Below are positions 42,671 through 52,375 of a stretch of DNA of 64,000 nt, piece after piece. Made by a program: the position numbers and the translations under genes. The DNA lies in NCBI GenBank assembly GCA_900316525.1, contig ONDF01000017.1, positions 1-64,000 on the forward strand, given 5' to 3'. The notes beneath the pieces were generated by a model that ran no database searches, was not told the DNA's origin, and saw only the letters and a list, made by a program, of their open reading frames with translations. Every line of letters begins with the position of its first letter. Positions within the stretch are counted from its first letter, which is position 1. The DNA comes from an uncultured Bacteroidales bacterium. Its GTDB lineage: Bacteria > Bacteroidota > Bacteroidia > Bacteroidales > UBA932.

Positions 42671-42694
42671 CGGCTTGCCGAATCCCTTGCGAAC

Positions 42695-42720
42695 GAGGGC
42701 GGTCCGACCGGGCCGCCCTC
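42695..42720 (+). terminator. intrinsic terminator after the BIG2/BACON gene
   Basis: GAGGGCGG (42695-42702) pairs with CCGCCCTC (42713-42720), then ATCGTTTTGTCG and eight T residues. Confidence 0.75.
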
Positions 42721-42742
42721 ATCGTTTTGTCGTTTTTTTTCG

Positions 42743-42750
42743 TACCTTTG
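42743..42750 (+). promoter_or_regulatory. -7 box for uvrA
   Basis: TACCTTTG ends 7 bp before the ATG at 42758, so the leader is at most a few bases. Confidence 0.7.
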
Positions 42751-42757
42751 CAATCCT

Positions 42758-45550
42758 ATGCAGGAGAAGGAATACATACAGGTACGGGGCGCGAAGGCGA
42801 ACAACCTGCAGAATATCGACGTGGACATCCCGAGAGGGGAGTTCGTCGTCGTGACGGGGCTTTCCGGCAGCGGAAAGTCCTCGCTGGCGTTCGATACCAT
42901 CTACGCGGAGGGCCAGCGCCGGTACATGGACACCCTGTCCACGTACGCGAAGCACTTCATGGGCATCCTCGAGAAGCCCGAGGTGGAGGAGATCCGCGGC
43001 CTGAGCCCGATCATCGCCATCGAGCAGAAGACCACCGGGAACAACCCCCGCTCCACCGTGGGTACCATCACGGAAATCTACGACTTCCTCCGCTTGCTGT
43101 ACGCAAAGGGTTCGCGCGCCATCTCGCCGGAGTCCGGCGAGGAGATGGTGCGCTACACCGACGGCCAGATCGTGGACCTCATCCTCACCTCCTACCGCGA
43201 CCGCAAGTGCTACCTGCTGGCGCCGCTCGTGCGGGGCCGCAAGGGCCACTACCGCGAGCTGTTCGACCAGCTCCGAAAGCGCGGCTACACGGAGGTCCGC
43301 ATCGACGGGGAAATCCTGGAACTGCAGGGCGTACAGGCCCTGGACCGCTACAAGCCCCATTTCATCGAGCTCGTCGTGGACCGCCTCAAACCCGGGGCGG
43401 GGGACGACAAGCGGGTGCGCGACTCCGTCGCCCAGGCGCTTTCCGCCGGCAAGGGGTCGGTGGCGGTGATGGACCTGGAAACGGGTGCACTGCAGCATTT
43501 CTCCAAGCATTTGGTGGACCCGGTGACGGGCACTTCCCTCCAGGAGCCGCAGCCGCACACCTTCTCCTTCAACTCGCCACAAGGCTACTGCCCGCACTGC
43601 AAGGGCCTCGGCACCATCGTGGACGTGAATGTCGACACCATCATCCCGGACCGGACCGTGTCCATCGCCGACGGGGCCATCGTCCCGCTGGGGAAGGTCC
43701 GCGAGAGCCGGAAGTTCGACATCGTCCGCTCCATCGCCCGGAAATACGGCTTCAGCCTGTACGAGCCCATCGGCACCCTGCCGGACGAGGCGGTGATGCT
43801 GCTCGTGTACGGTTCGGACGAATTGTTCCGCGTGGGCGACGGCGGGCTTTCTGAGATGGAGGCCTGGGGCGGCGTGATCGACCATATCGAGGACACCATC
43901 GTGTGTCCCGACTGTCACGGCACGCGCCTGTCGAAGGAGGCGCTCTGCTTCCGGATCGACGGAAAAACGATCGCCGACGTGGCCGCGCTGGAGATGTCCG
44001 AGCTGCGCAAGTGGCTGGACGACATCCCCGCCGGCTTCAACCAGCGGGAGCTGAACGTCTCCCGCGATATCCTGAAAGAGCTGCGCGAGCGGGTCCAGTT
44101 CATGCTGGACGTGGGCCTGGACTACCTGTCGCTGGACCGCGCCACGGCGTCCCTCTCCGGCGGCGAGAGCCAGCGCATCCGCCTGGCGACGCAGATCGGC
44201 TCCAAGCTTGTGAACGTGCTCTATATCCTGGACGAGCCGTCCATCGGCCTGCACCAGAAGGACAACCGCAAACTCATCGCCTCGCTGAAGGCCCTCCGCG
44301 ACGAGGGCAACTCCGTGATGGTGGTGGAGCACGACGCGGAGACGATGTACAGCGCCGACTGGCTCGTGGACGTGGGGCCCGGGGCAGGGGAGCAGGGTGG
44401 AAAGATCTGCCTCAGCGCCCCGCTCGGGACGCTGCTGAAGGGCGAGCCGATGGACGCGGAAACCGCCTCCCACGCCGTCGTGGGCCCGTCCGTGACGCTG
44501 GATTACCTGCAGGGGCGCAAGACGATCCCGGTGCCGGCCCGCCGCCGGCGCGGGAACGGCGAGACCCTCACGCTCCGCGGCGCCCGGGGCAACAACCTCA
44601 AGAACATCGACGTATCGTTCCCGCTGGGCTGCTTCATCGGCGTGGCCGGCCTTTCCGGCAGCGGCAAGTCATCCCTCGTGAACGAGACGCTCATGCCCAT
44701 CCTCAAGCAGAAGTTCTACCACGGCAAGGAGAAACCCCTGCCGTACGACGCGCTGGAAGGCATCGAACACATCGACAAGCTCATCGAGATCGACCAGTCG
44801 CCCATCGGCCGCACCCCGCGGTCGAATCCGGCCACCTTCACCGGCGTGTTCAACGACATCCGCACCCTCTTCGAGGAAACGCAGGACGCCAAGGTGCGGG
44901 GCTTCAAGGCCGGCCGCTTCTCCTTCAACGTGCCCGGCGGCCGCTGCGAGGAGTGCAAGGGCGCGGGCATCAAGGTCATCGAGATGAACTTCCTCCCGTC
45001 GGTCCATGTCCCCTGCGACCAGTGCCGCGGCCGCCGCTACAAGGAGGACACCCTCGCGGTCCGCTACAAGGGCAAGAACATCAACGACGTGCTGGAAATG
45101 CCCGTCGCGGAAGCCTACGAGTTCTTCAAGCCCATCCCGAAGATCGCCACGAAACTGAAGGCGATGGTGGACGTGGGCCTTGGATATGTCCATCTGGGAC
45201 AGTCCGCCGTGACCCTGTCCGGCGGCGAGAGCCAGCGCATGAAGCTGGCCTCGGAACTCTCCCGTCCTTCCACCGGCCGCACCCTGTACATCCTGGACGA
45301 ACCCACGACGGGCCTTCATTTCGAGGATATCCAGGTGCTTCTCGGCGTGCTGGACCGCCTCGTGGAGGCCGGCAACACCGTGATCATCATCGAGCACAAC
45401 CTGGACGTCCTGAAGAGCGTGGACTGGCTCATCGACATGGGACCGGAAGGCGGCCGCCGCGGCGGACGCATCGTCGCCCAGGGCACCCCCGAGGACCTCG
45501 TCCTCGACCCCGCCTCCGTCACCGGCCCGTTCCTGAAGGACGTGCTTTGA
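42758..45550 (+). CDS. uvrA: excinuclease ABC subunit A (first zinc finger degenerate)
   Basis: 930 residues, normal length. Two ABC ATPase modules: Walker A 'GLSGSGKSSLAFDTIYAEGQ' and 'GLSGSGKSSLVNETLMP', signatures 'LSGGESQRIRLATQIGSKL' and 'LSGGESQRMKLASELSRPS', Walker B 'LYILDEPSIGLHQKDN' and 'LYILDEPTTGLHFED'. It finds bulky DNA lesions and loads UvrB. The zinc site of module 2 is complete (CEECKGAG ... CDQCRG). In module 1 the leading Cys pair is replaced ('HLVDPVTGTSLQEPQPHTFS') while 'CPHCKGLG' remains, a change seen in some second UvrA copies, so this may be a UvrA2-type paralogue. Not in an operon with uvrB. Confidence 0.93.
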   Translation: MQEKEYIQVRGAKANNLQNIDVDIPRGEFVVVTGLSGSGKSSLAFDTIYAEGQRRYMDTLSTYAKHFMGILEKPEVEEIRGLSPIIAIEQKTTGNNPRSTVGTITEIYDFLRLLYAKGSRAISPESGEEMVRYTDGQIVDLILTSYRDRKCYLLAPLVRGRKGHYRELFDQLRKRGYTEVRIDGEILELQGVQALDRYKPHFIELVVDRLKPGAGDDKRVRDSVAQALSAGKGSVAVMDLETGALQHFSKHLVDPVTGTSLQEPQPHTFSFNSPQGYCPHCKGLGTIVDVNVDTIIPDRTVSIADGAIVPLGKVRESRKFDIVRSIARKYGFSLYEPIGTLPDEAVMLLVYGSDELFRVGDGGLSEMEAWGGVIDHIEDTIVCPDCHGTRLSKEALCFRIDGKTIADVAALEMSELRKWLDDIPAGFNQRELNVSRDILKELRERVQFMLDVGLDYLSLDRATASLSGGESQRIRLATQIGSKLVNVLYILDEPSIGLHQKDNRKLIASLKALRDEGNSVMVVEHDAETMYSADWLVDVGPGAGEQGGKICLSAPLGTLLKGEPMDAETASHAVVGPSVTLDYLQGRKTIPVPARRRRGNGETLTLRGARGNNLKNIDVSFPLGCFIGVAGLSGSGKSSLVNETLMPILKQKFYHGKEKPLPYDALEGIEHIDKLIEIDQSPIGRTPRSNPATFTGVFNDIRTLFEETQDAKVRGFKAGRFSFNVPGGRCEECKGAGIKVIEMNFLPSVHVPCDQCRGRRYKEDTLAVRYKGKNINDVLEMPVAEAYEFFKPIPKIATKLKAMVDVGLGYVHLGQSAVTLSGGESQRMKLASELSRPSTGRTLYILDEPTTGLHFEDIQVLLGVLDRLVEAGNTVIIIEHNLDVLKSVDWLIDMGPEGGRRGGRIVAQGTPEDLVLDPASVTGPFLKDVL

Positions 45551-45572
45551 CGTGATTTCGCGAAAAAATCAC

Positions 45573-45580
45573 TACCTTTG
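45573..45580 (+). promoter_or_regulatory. -7 box for the MFS transporter pair
   Basis: TACCTTTG, 32 bp before ATG 45613. Confidence 0.65.
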
Positions 45581-45612
45581 AAAATCTGAACGGAAATCTA
45601 AAACCTATCGAT

Positions 45613-47232
45613 ATGACTGATACCGTCAAGAAGACGCTGCGCGATTCGGCAGCGATGCGGTGGACGGCGCTGCTGCTCCTGGCACTGGCGATGTTCTGCG
45701 CGTACATTTTCATGGATATCCTGTCCCCGATCAAGGACCTGATGCAGGAGACCCGCGGCTGGGACTCCACGGCGTTCGGCACCATGCAGGGCTCCGAGGT
45801 GTTCCTCAACGTATTCGTGTTCTTCCTCATCTTCGCCGGCATCATCCTGGACAAGATGGGCGTGCGGTTCACCGCCGTCCTGTCCGCCGGCGTGATGCTC
45901 GTGGGCGCGTGCATCAAGTGGTTCGCCGTGAGCGAATCCTTCATGGGCAGCGGCCTGGAGACCTGGTTCACCGACAACCTGAACTACATCCCGCTCTTCG
46001 ACGAGCTGGGCGTGTCGCCGTTCTACCGGGGCATGCCGGCGTCGGCGAAGTTCGCGGCCTGCGGCTTCATGATCTTCGGCTGCGGCTGCGAGATGGCCGG
46101 CATCACGGTGAGCCGCGGTATCGTCAAGTGGTTCAAGGGACGTGAGATGGCCCTCGCGATGGGCTCCGAAATGGCCCTTGCGCGCCTCGGCGTCGCCACC
46201 TGCATGATCTTCTCGCCGTTCTTCGCGAAACTCGGCGGCCAGGTCGATGTCTCCCGCTCCGTCGCCTTCGGCGTCGTGCTCATGTGCATCGCCCTCATCA
46301 TGTGCATCGTGTACTTCTTCATGGACAAGAAACTGGATGCGCAGACCGGCGAGGCCGAGGAGAAGGACGACCCGTTCAAGGTCAGCGACATCGGCAAGAT
46401 CCTGTCCGACGGCGGATTCTGGATCGTCGCCCTGCTGTGCGTGCTGTACTACTCCGCCATCTTCCCGTTCCAGAAGTATGCGGTGAACATGCTCCAGTGC
46501 AACCTGACGCTCACCGCCCCGGCCGCCGACTCCTTCTGGGCCGGCTCCAGCGTGACCATCATCCAGTACGTCATCATGCTGGTCGTGGCCGCCGCGGGCT
46601 TCGCGAGCAACTTCATGAAAGACAAGACCAAGCAGTACCTCTTCCTGGGCATCTCCATCGCCGCCCTCATCGCGTACTGCTACATGGGCTACATGCGCCA
46701 GAGCGCCGAGTCCATCTTCGCGGTGTTCCCGCTCCTGGCGGTGCTCATCACCCCGATCCTGGGCAACTACCTGGACCGCAAGGGCAAGGGCGCGTCGATG
46801 CTCGTGCTCGGCGCCATCCTGCTGATCGCCTGCCACCTGACCTTCGCCTTCGTCCTGCCCGCCTTCAAGGGCAACGCCGTCGGCGGCGTCATCGTCGCCT
46901 ACACGACGATCCTCGTGCTCGGCGCCAGCTTCTCGCTGGTTCCCGCCGCCCTGTGGCCGTCCGTGCCGAAGCTCGTGGACGCCAAGGTCATCGGCTCCGC
47001 CTACGCGCTGATCTTCTGGATCCAGAACATCGGCCTGTGGCTGTTCCCGCTCCTGATCGGCAAGGTCCTCGACAAGACGAACCCGGGCGTGACGGATCCC
47101 ACCCAGTTCAACTACACGGCCCCGCTCGTGATGCTGGCCTGCCTGGGCGTCGCCGCCCTCGTGCTGGGCCTCGTCCTGAAGGTCGTCGACAAGAAGAAGC
47201 ACCTCGGTCTCGAAGAACCCAACATCCAGTAA
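45613..47232 (+). CDS. MFS transporter, first of a tandem pair
   Basis: 539 residues, 12 predicted TM segments. TM1 'WTALLLLALAMFCAYIFMDI', followed by 'AFGTMQGSEVFLNVFVFFLI' and 'FAGIILDKMGVRFTAVLSAG', which holds the MFS motif-A-like 'GIILDKMGVR'. A longer first periplasmic region (about 100-140) and a charged central loop ('DAQTGEAEEKDDPFKVSDIG') separate the halves. Substrate unknown; by layout it is closest to oxalate/formate-antiporter-like MFS proteins. The next gene starts at the base after its stop codon, and both proteins share 'ASFSLVPAALWPSVPKLV'-like and 'LIFWIQNIGLWLF'-like segments, so they arose by duplication. Confidence 0.88.
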   Translation: MTDTVKKTLRDSAAMRWTALLLLALAMFCAYIFMDILSPIKDLMQETRGWDSTAFGTMQGSEVFLNVFVFFLIFAGIILDKMGVRFTAVLSAGVMLVGACIKWFAVSESFMGSGLETWFTDNLNYIPLFDELGVSPFYRGMPASAKFAACGFMIFGCGCEMAGITVSRGIVKWFKGREMALAMGSEMALARLGVATCMIFSPFFAKLGGQVDVSRSVAFGVVLMCIALIMCIVYFFMDKKLDAQTGEAEEKDDPFKVSDIGKILSDGGFWIVALLCVLYYSAIFPFQKYAVNMLQCNLTLTAPAADSFWAGSSVTIIQYVIMLVVAAAGFASNFMKDKTKQYLFLGISIAALIAYCYMGYMRQSAESIFAVFPLLAVLITPILGNYLDRKGKGASMLVLGAILLIACHLTFAFVLPAFKGNAVGGVIVAYTTILVLGASFSLVPAALWPSVPKLVDAKVIGSAYALIFWIQNIGLWLFPLLIGKVLDKTNPGVTDPTQFNYTAPLVMLACLGVAALVLGLVLKVVDKKKHLGLEEPNIQ

Positions 47233-48543
47233 ATGGCGCGGAAGCTCTCGTCGCGGCTGGCCTGCTGGGTCGCCCTCCTGTGTCTGGTGGTACCGATGTT
47301 CGCATCGTACTACTTCGACGACATGTTCTCCAGCATCTCGTACCTGTTCGACGACGCCGGCCTGACGCAGCTCGGCTGGGACCAGAACGACTACGGGCGG
47401 TACACCAGCGGCTACAGCGTCCTGTGCATCTTCGGCGGCCTCGCGCTGTTCGGCATCCTGCTGGACAAGTGGGGCGTCCGGGTGGCCGGCACGCTGTACG
47501 TGGGCATGATGGTGGCCGGCGCGGGCCTCGTGACCTGGGCCATCCTGTCCGGGCAGAAGAGCTCCGCGACGCTCGCCTATGCGGGCTGCATGGTGTTCGG
47601 CCTCGGCAGCGAGATGGCCGGGACGGTGGTGAACCGTTCCATCGGCCGCTGGTTCAAGGACGGGGGCATGGCGCTCGCGATGGGCCTGCACCTGGCGATC
47701 GCCCGCCTGGGCACCGCCTTCGCGCTGGTCATATCCCCGAAGCTAGTCGCCCAGCAGGCGGACCACGTGTATTCCCTCCCCGAAACCGCCCGTCCCGCCC
47801 TCCTGGGCATGGGGCTGATGGCCCTCGGACTCATCCTCTGGGCGTCGTTCGTGGCGATGGACGCGCGGCGTTTCCCGAAGCAGGGAGGCACGGCCAACAA
47901 GGCCGACGACTTCCGCTTTGCCGATGCGTTCAAGGTGCTGGGCAACAAAAACTTCTGGCTCCTGGGCCTGCTGTGCGTGCTGTTCTACAGCAGCATCATC
48001 GCGTTCAAGAAATTCGCGGGCGCCATCCTGATCCCCCGCTTCGACATTCCCGCCGAGGCCGCGGGCTGGATGGTGTCCATGCTTCCGTTCTCCACCGTCA
48101 TCTTTGCGCCGCTGTTCGGCCTGATGGTGGACAAGCTGGGCAAGGGCACGCGCTGGATGATCTTCGGGTCCATCCTCGCCCTCGCCGCGCACCTGCTGCT
48201 GGCCTTCGCCCCGGCCGGCGTGCCGTTCTGGGGCTACCTCGCCATGGCGATGCTCGGCTTCGGCTACTCCCTGGTCCCGGCCGCCCTGTGGCCCAGCGTG
48301 CCGAAGATCGTCCCGGACAAGATCCTGGGCACGACCTTCGCGCTCATCTACTGGGTCCAGAACCTGGGCCTGCTGGTGTTCAAGCGCCTCGCCGGCGGCA
48401 TCCTCGGCAGCGAATCCGGCACGCCGGTCACCGTGGAACTGATGTTCACGGGCCTCTGCGTGCTCGCGCTCGTGACCGCGCTCCTGTTCGCGGCCAATTC
48501 CCGGAAGCATCCGGAGCTGAAGCTGGATGCGCCCAATCGATGA
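47233..48543 (+). CDS. MFS transporter, second of a tandem pair
   Basis: 436 residues, 12 predicted TM segments, paralogue of the preceding transporter: 'GYSLVPAALWPSVPKIVPDK' and 'FALIYWVQNLGLLVFKRLAG' are close counterparts of segments in the first. It also has 'LFGILLDKWGVRVAGTLYVG' as its motif A and 'SEMAGTVVNRSIGRWFKDGG' like 'CEMAGITVSRGIVKWFKG' in the first. It begins directly after the previous stop, so the pair is co-translated and may form a heteromer or handle related substrates. Substrate unknown. Confidence 0.88.
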   Translation: MARKLSSRLACWVALLCLVVPMFASYYFDDMFSSISYLFDDAGLTQLGWDQNDYGRYTSGYSVLCIFGGLALFGILLDKWGVRVAGTLYVGMMVAGAGLVTWAILSGQKSSATLAYAGCMVFGLGSEMAGTVVNRSIGRWFKDGGMALAMGLHLAIARLGTAFALVISPKLVAQQADHVYSLPETARPALLGMGLMALGLILWASFVAMDARRFPKQGGTANKADDFRFADAFKVLGNKNFWLLGLLCVLFYSSIIAFKKFAGAILIPRFDIPAEAAGWMVSMLPFSTVIFAPLFGLMVDKLGKGTRWMIFGSILALAAHLLLAFAPAGVPFWGYLAMAMLGFGYSLVPAALWPSVPKIVPDKILGTTFALIYWVQNLGLLVFKRLAGGILGSESGTPVTVELMFTGLCVLALVTALLFAANSRKHPELKLDAPNR

Positions 48544-48593
48544 GATTCCTTAGCTTCGCTCGGAATGACAGAGAAAGCAAGCTCGAAATGACA
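48541..48593. repeat. dispersed GGAATGACA-type element
   Basis: GAGATTCCTTAGCTTCGCTCGGAATGACA (48542 onward) and a second CGAAATGACA about 30 bp on. It is related to the element at 25259-25294. It fills the gap between the MFS gene and dxs. Confidence 0.5.
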
Positions 48594-48601
48594 ATCGGTA
48601 C

Positions 48602-50470
48602 ATGTTGTTAGAGAAGGTAAATAGTCCGGCGGATATCCGGAAGTTCAGTAACGAACAGCTCAAGCAGCTGTGCGCGGAGATCCGTGACTATATGGTGAAG
48701 TGCTGCGCGAAGAATCCGGGGCACCTGGGATCGAGCCTGGGCGCCGTGGAGCTCATCGTGGGCCTGCATGCCGTGTACAACACGCCCAAGGACAAGCTTG
48801 TCTTCGACGTGGGGCACCAGGCCTATGCCCACAAGATCCTCACCGGGCGGCGGGACGCGTTCAAGCGGAACCGCACCCGCGACGGCATCAGCGGCTTCCC
48901 CAAGCGGGACGAGAGCCCGTACGACCCGTTCGGCGCCGGGCACTCCTCCACGTCCATCTCGGCGGCCCTCGGCTTTGCCGAGGCGGCCCGCCTCACCGGC
49001 TCCAAGGAGCGCGCGGTGGCCCTCGTCGGCGACGGCGCCCTCACGGGCGGCCTCGCCTGGGAGGGCCTGAACAACGCCGGCTCCTCGAAGGCGGACCTCC
49101 TCGTGGTCCTGAACGATAACAACATGTCCATCGACCAGGCCACGGGCGGCCTGCACGACTACCTCCTCCGCGTCACCTCCTCGAACCTGTATAACAAGGT
49201 GAAAGGCCAGATCTGGAACCGCCTGGGCGAGGGCAAGCTCCGCGACTGGGTCCAGCGCCGGGTGATGGACACGAAGTCCAACCTGGTGCGCGAGTCCGGC
49301 GGCGCCATCTTCGAATCCCTCGGATTCCGGTATTTCGGGCCCATCGACGGGAACGACATCGCGCAGGTGACGGAAACCCTCCGCCGCCTCCGCGACCTCA
49401 AGGGCCCGCGCATCCTGCACGTGATCACGCGCAAGGGCAAGGGTTACGCGCCCGCGGAGGCCGATCCCACCACCTGGCACGCCCCCGGCCGCTTCGATCC
49501 CGTCACCGGCGAGCAGCAGAAGACCGTCTACCCGGCGGCTCGCTACCAGGACGTCTTCGGCGCAACGCTCGTAGAACTCGCGCGGCTGGACCCGAAGGTC
49601 GTCGGCATCACGCCGGCGATGGCGACGGGCTGCGGGTTGCATCTCCTGGAGCACGCCTTCCCCGAGCGTTTCTTCGACGTGGGCATCGAGGAAGAGCACG
49701 CCGTCACCTTCTCCGCCGGCCTCGCCGCCGCCGGAATGAAACCTTACTGCAACATCTACTCCTCGTTCGCCCAGCGGGCCTACGACGAGATCGTTCATGA
49801 CGTGGCCCTCCAGAACCTGCCCGTCGTCCTGTGCTTCGACCGGGCCGGCCTGGTGGGGGAGGACGGCGCCACGCACCACGGCTGCTTCGACCTCGCAGCC
49901 TACCGCAGCATCCCGAACACCGTCATCGCCGCGCCGCGCAACGAGCGCGAGCTCAAGAACCTGATGTACACCGGTCTTTCCATGAAAGGCGGCCCCTATA
50001 TTATACGCTACCCGCGCGGGTGCGGGGAAGGGGTCGACTGGAAGGATGCCGCGTTCGAGAATCTTCCCGTCGGCAAGGGCGAGAGACTCCTGGACGGGAA
50101 GGATGTCGCCGTCCTCGCCCTCGGCCCCGTCGCGAACCGGGCCCTCGAGGCCGCGCTCCGGCACAAGACCGACTACTGGGTGGCCCCTTCCGTCTACGAC
50201 ATGCGCTGGCTCAAGCCGCTGGATACCTCCATCCTGGAGGAAGTCTCCGGCTGCCGGGTGATCCTCACCCTGGAGGACGGCGCCTTGAAGGGAGGCCTGT
50301 ACAGCGCTGTGTGTGAGTACTTTGCTGGTCACACCGACGCCCCCATCGTGAAGGGTCTCGGCATCCCCGACAAGTTCATCGCCCAGGACACGCAGGCGGC
50401 CCAGTGGGCCGAGTGCTGCCTGGACGCAGAGTCCATCTACGGGATTCTCGTGGACTTATTGAAAAAATAA
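48602..50470 (+). CDS. dxs: 1-deoxy-D-xylulose-5-phosphate synthase
   Basis: 622 residues, normal length. N-terminal 'NPGHLGSSLGAVELIVGLHA' and 'VFDVGHQAYAHKILTGRRDA'; the thiamine-diphosphate motif 'GDGALTGGLAWEGLNNAG' with 'NDNNMSID'; pyrimidine-domain Glu in 'FFDVGIEEEHAVTFSAGLAA'; C-terminal transketolase domain 'YDMRWLKPLDTSILEEV'. It condenses pyruvate and glyceraldehyde 3-phosphate, the first step of the MEP isoprenoid pathway, and also supplies thiamine and pyridoxal routes. No other MEP gene is adjacent. No clear -7 box of its own is visible. Confidence 0.97.
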   Translation: MLLEKVNSPADIRKFSNEQLKQLCAEIRDYMVKCCAKNPGHLGSSLGAVELIVGLHAVYNTPKDKLVFDVGHQAYAHKILTGRRDAFKRNRTRDGISGFPKRDESPYDPFGAGHSSTSISAALGFAEAARLTGSKERAVALVGDGALTGGLAWEGLNNAGSSKADLLVVLNDNNMSIDQATGGLHDYLLRVTSSNLYNKVKGQIWNRLGEGKLRDWVQRRVMDTKSNLVRESGGAIFESLGFRYFGPIDGNDIAQVTETLRRLRDLKGPRILHVITRKGKGYAPAEADPTTWHAPGRFDPVTGEQQKTVYPAARYQDVFGATLVELARLDPKVVGITPAMATGCGLHLLEHAFPERFFDVGIEEEHAVTFSAGLAAAGMKPYCNIYSSFAQRAYDEIVHDVALQNLPVVLCFDRAGLVGEDGATHHGCFDLAAYRSIPNTVIAAPRNERELKNLMYTGLSMKGGPYIIRYPRGCGEGVDWKDAAFENLPVGKGERLLDGKDVAVLALGPVANRALEAALRHKTDYWVAPSVYDMRWLKPLDTSILEEVSGCRVILTLEDGALKGGLYSAVCEYFAGHTDAPIVKGLGIPDKFIAQDTQAAQWAECCLDAESIYGILVDLLKK

Positions 50471-50503
50471 TGCAAAAAGTTTTGCAGATTCAGAAAAAAA
50501 CTC

Positions 50504-50511
50504 TACCTTTG
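50504..50511 (+). promoter_or_regulatory. promoter of the tRNA-tuf cluster
   Basis: TACCTTTG with TTTG at 50481-50484, 19 bp upstream: a full -33/-7 Bacteroidetes promoter 35 bp before the first tRNA. Confidence 0.8.
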
Positions 50512-50546
50512 CAATCCCTTTTGCGATTGAAGGATCCGAATGAGCT

Positions 50547-50620
50547 GCCGATATAGCTCAGTTGGCCAGAGCACGTGATTTGTAATCTCGGGGTCGTGGG
50601 TTCGAATCCCTCTATCGGCT
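50547..50620 (+). tRNA. tRNA-Thr(TGT)
   Basis: Acceptor GCCGATA with TATCGGC (50613-50619), discriminator T; anticodon loop TTTGTAA gives TGT; T-loop TTCGAAT. 74 nt, no encoded CCA. Confidence 0.95.
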
Positions 50621-50636
50621 CGAAAGGAAAAACGCT

Positions 50637-50720
50637 GGGAGGTTCGCATAGTGGCAATTGCGGCGGACTGTAAATCCGCTCCCTCAGGGTTCGGTGGTTC
50701 GAGTCCACCACCTCCCACCA
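50637..50720 (+). tRNA. tRNA-Tyr(GTA)
   Basis: Acceptor GGGAGGT with ACCTCCC (50710-50716), discriminator A and encoded CCA; anticodon loop CTGTAAA gives GTA; long variable arm (GCTCCCTCAGGGTTC) as expected for tRNA-Tyr. 84 nt. Confidence 0.95.
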
Positions 50721-50762
50721 AAAAATCTGCGAGTGAACTGTTGCGAGCAGATTTTTTTTCAA

Positions 50763-50835
50763 GCGGAAGTAGCTCAGTTGGTAGAGCATCAGCCTTCCAA
50801 GCTGAGGGTCGCGAGTTCGAACCTCGTTTTCCGCT
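50763..50835 (+). tRNA. tRNA-Gly(TCC)
   Basis: Acceptor GCGGAAG with TTTCCGC (one G-U pair), anticodon loop CTTCCAA gives TCC, T-loop TTCGAAC. 73 nt, no encoded CCA. Confidence 0.95.
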
Positions 50836-50854
50836 CGGAAAAGGAAATAAAAAA

Positions 50855-50926
<72 letters not shown>

Positions 50927-50971
50927 CTTTTTTGTGCTTTTGATAACAATTGTTTAAACAATAATAAAACT

Positions 50972-52165
50972 ATGGCAAAAGAAACATTCCAGAGAACCAA
51001 ACCGCATGTCAACATCGGTACCATCGGCCACGTTGACCACGGTAAGACCACCCTCACCGCCGCCATTACCAAGGTGCTCGCCGAGCGCGTCGCCGGTAAC
51101 GCCGACAAGGTGAAGTCCTTCGACCAGATCGACAACGCTCCGGAAGAGAAGGAGCGCGGTATCACCATCAACACCGCCCACGTCGAGTATGAGACGGCCA
51201 AACGTCACTACGCTCACGTTGACTGCCCTGGCCACGCCGACTATGTGAAGAACATGGTTACCGGTGCTGCCCAGATGGATGGCGCTATCCTCGTTGTCGC
51301 TTCCACCGACGGTCCTATGCCGCAGACCCGTGAGCACATCCTGCTCGCCCGTCAGGTCAACGTCCCGAAGATCCTCGTCTTCATGAACAAGGTCGACCTT
51401 GTGGACGATGAGGAGATGCTCGACCTCGTCGAGATGGAAATCCGCGACCTCCTCGGCTTCTACAAGTTCGATGAGGACTGCCCGATCATCCGTGGCTCCG
51501 CCCTCGGCGCCCTCAACGGTGAGAAGGTCTGGGAAGACAAGGTCATGGAGCTCATGGATGCTGTCGATGAGTACATTCCGCTGCCGGAGCGTCTCGTTGA
51601 CAAGGACTTCCTGATGCCTATCGAGGACATCTTCTCCATCACCGGTCGTGGCACCGTCGTGACGGGCCGTATCGAGTCCGGTACCATCCACGTGGGTGAT
51701 CCCGTCGAACTCGTCGGTTTCGGTGACGAGCCTCGTACTTCCGTCGTGACGGGTGTCGAGATGTTCCGCAAGCTCCTCGACCAGGGCGAGGCTGGCGACA
51801 ACGTCGGTCTGCTGCTCCGTGGCGTGGACAAGAAGGAGGTCAAGCGTGGTGAGGTCGTCGCGAAGCCGAAGTCCATCACTCCGCACACGGTCTTCAAGGC
51901 TCAGATCTACGTCCTGAAGAAGGACGAAGGCGGCCGGCACACCCCGTTCCACAATCACTATCGTCCGCAGTTCTTCATCCGTACCCTCGATGTGACTGGT
52001 GAGATCCAGCTCCCGGAAGGTGTCGAGATGGTCATGCCTGGCGATAACGTGGAAATCACCGTGACGCTCATCACTCCGGTGGCCATGAACAACGGTCTGC
52101 AGTTCGCTATCCGCGAAGGTGGCCGTACCGTCGGCGCCGGCCAGGTGATCGCGATCGTCGAGTAA
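50972..52165 (+). CDS. tuf: elongation factor Tu
   Basis: 397 residues. G1 '[15 protein letters not shown]', switch I '[20 protein letters not shown]', G3 '[20 protein letters not shown]', G4 'NKVD', then domains 2 and 3 ending '[11 protein letters not shown]'. It delivers aminoacyl-tRNA to the ribosome. It lies between tRNA-Thr and tRNA-Trp; the codon use is strongly biased, as in highly expressed genes. Preceded by an AT-rich 45-bp leader without an SD site. Confidence 0.99.
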   Translation: MAKETFQRTKPHVNIGTIGHVDHGKTTLTAAITKVLAERVAGNADKVKSFDQIDNAPEEKERGITINTAHVEYETAKRHYAHVDCPGHADYVKNMVTGAAQMDGAILVVASTDGPMPQTREHILLARQVNVPKILVFMNKVDLVDDEEMLDLVEMEIRDLLGFYKFDEDCPIIRGSALGALNGEKVWEDKVMELMDAVDEYIPLPERLVDKDFLMPIEDIFSITGRGTVVTGRIESGTIHVGDPVELVGFGDEPRTSVVTGVEMFRKLLDQGEAGDNVGLLLRGVDKKEVKRGEVVAKPKSITPHTVFKAQIYVLKKDEGGRHTPFHNHYRPQFFIRTLDVTGEIQLPEGVEMVMPGDNVEITVTLITPVAMNNGLQFAIREGGRTVGAGQVIAIVE

Positions 52166-52186
52166 TCATCGGCCCATTGCCAAACT

Positions 52187-52214
52187 GGCGGGAGCGCCCC
52201 CGGGCGCACCCGCC
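52187..52214 (+). terminator. hairpin after tuf
   Basis: GGCGGGAGCGCC with GGCGCACCCGCC, a 12-bp stem with one A-A mismatch, then TTT. It may end the tuf message or free tRNA-Trp from it. Confidence 0.6.
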
Positions 52215-52220
52215 TTTCAC

Positions 52221-52294
52221 AGGGGAATAGAACAAGGGTAGTTCAGCGGTCTCCAAAACCGTCGATGTGGGTTCGAATCCTGCTTCCCCTGCCA
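52221..52294 (+). tRNA. tRNA-Trp(CCA)
   Basis: Acceptor AGGGGAA with TTCCCCT, discriminator G and encoded CCA (52292-52294); anticodon loop CTCCAAA gives CCA. 74 nt. Place between tuf and secE is the usual one. Confidence 0.93.
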
Positions 52295-52375
52295 ATATCA
52301 AAGGTTACGATTTGGTAAATGTTTAACAGATGCCGGATTCCCGCTTCCAATTTTCCGGCGTCCATTTAAAGCAAG

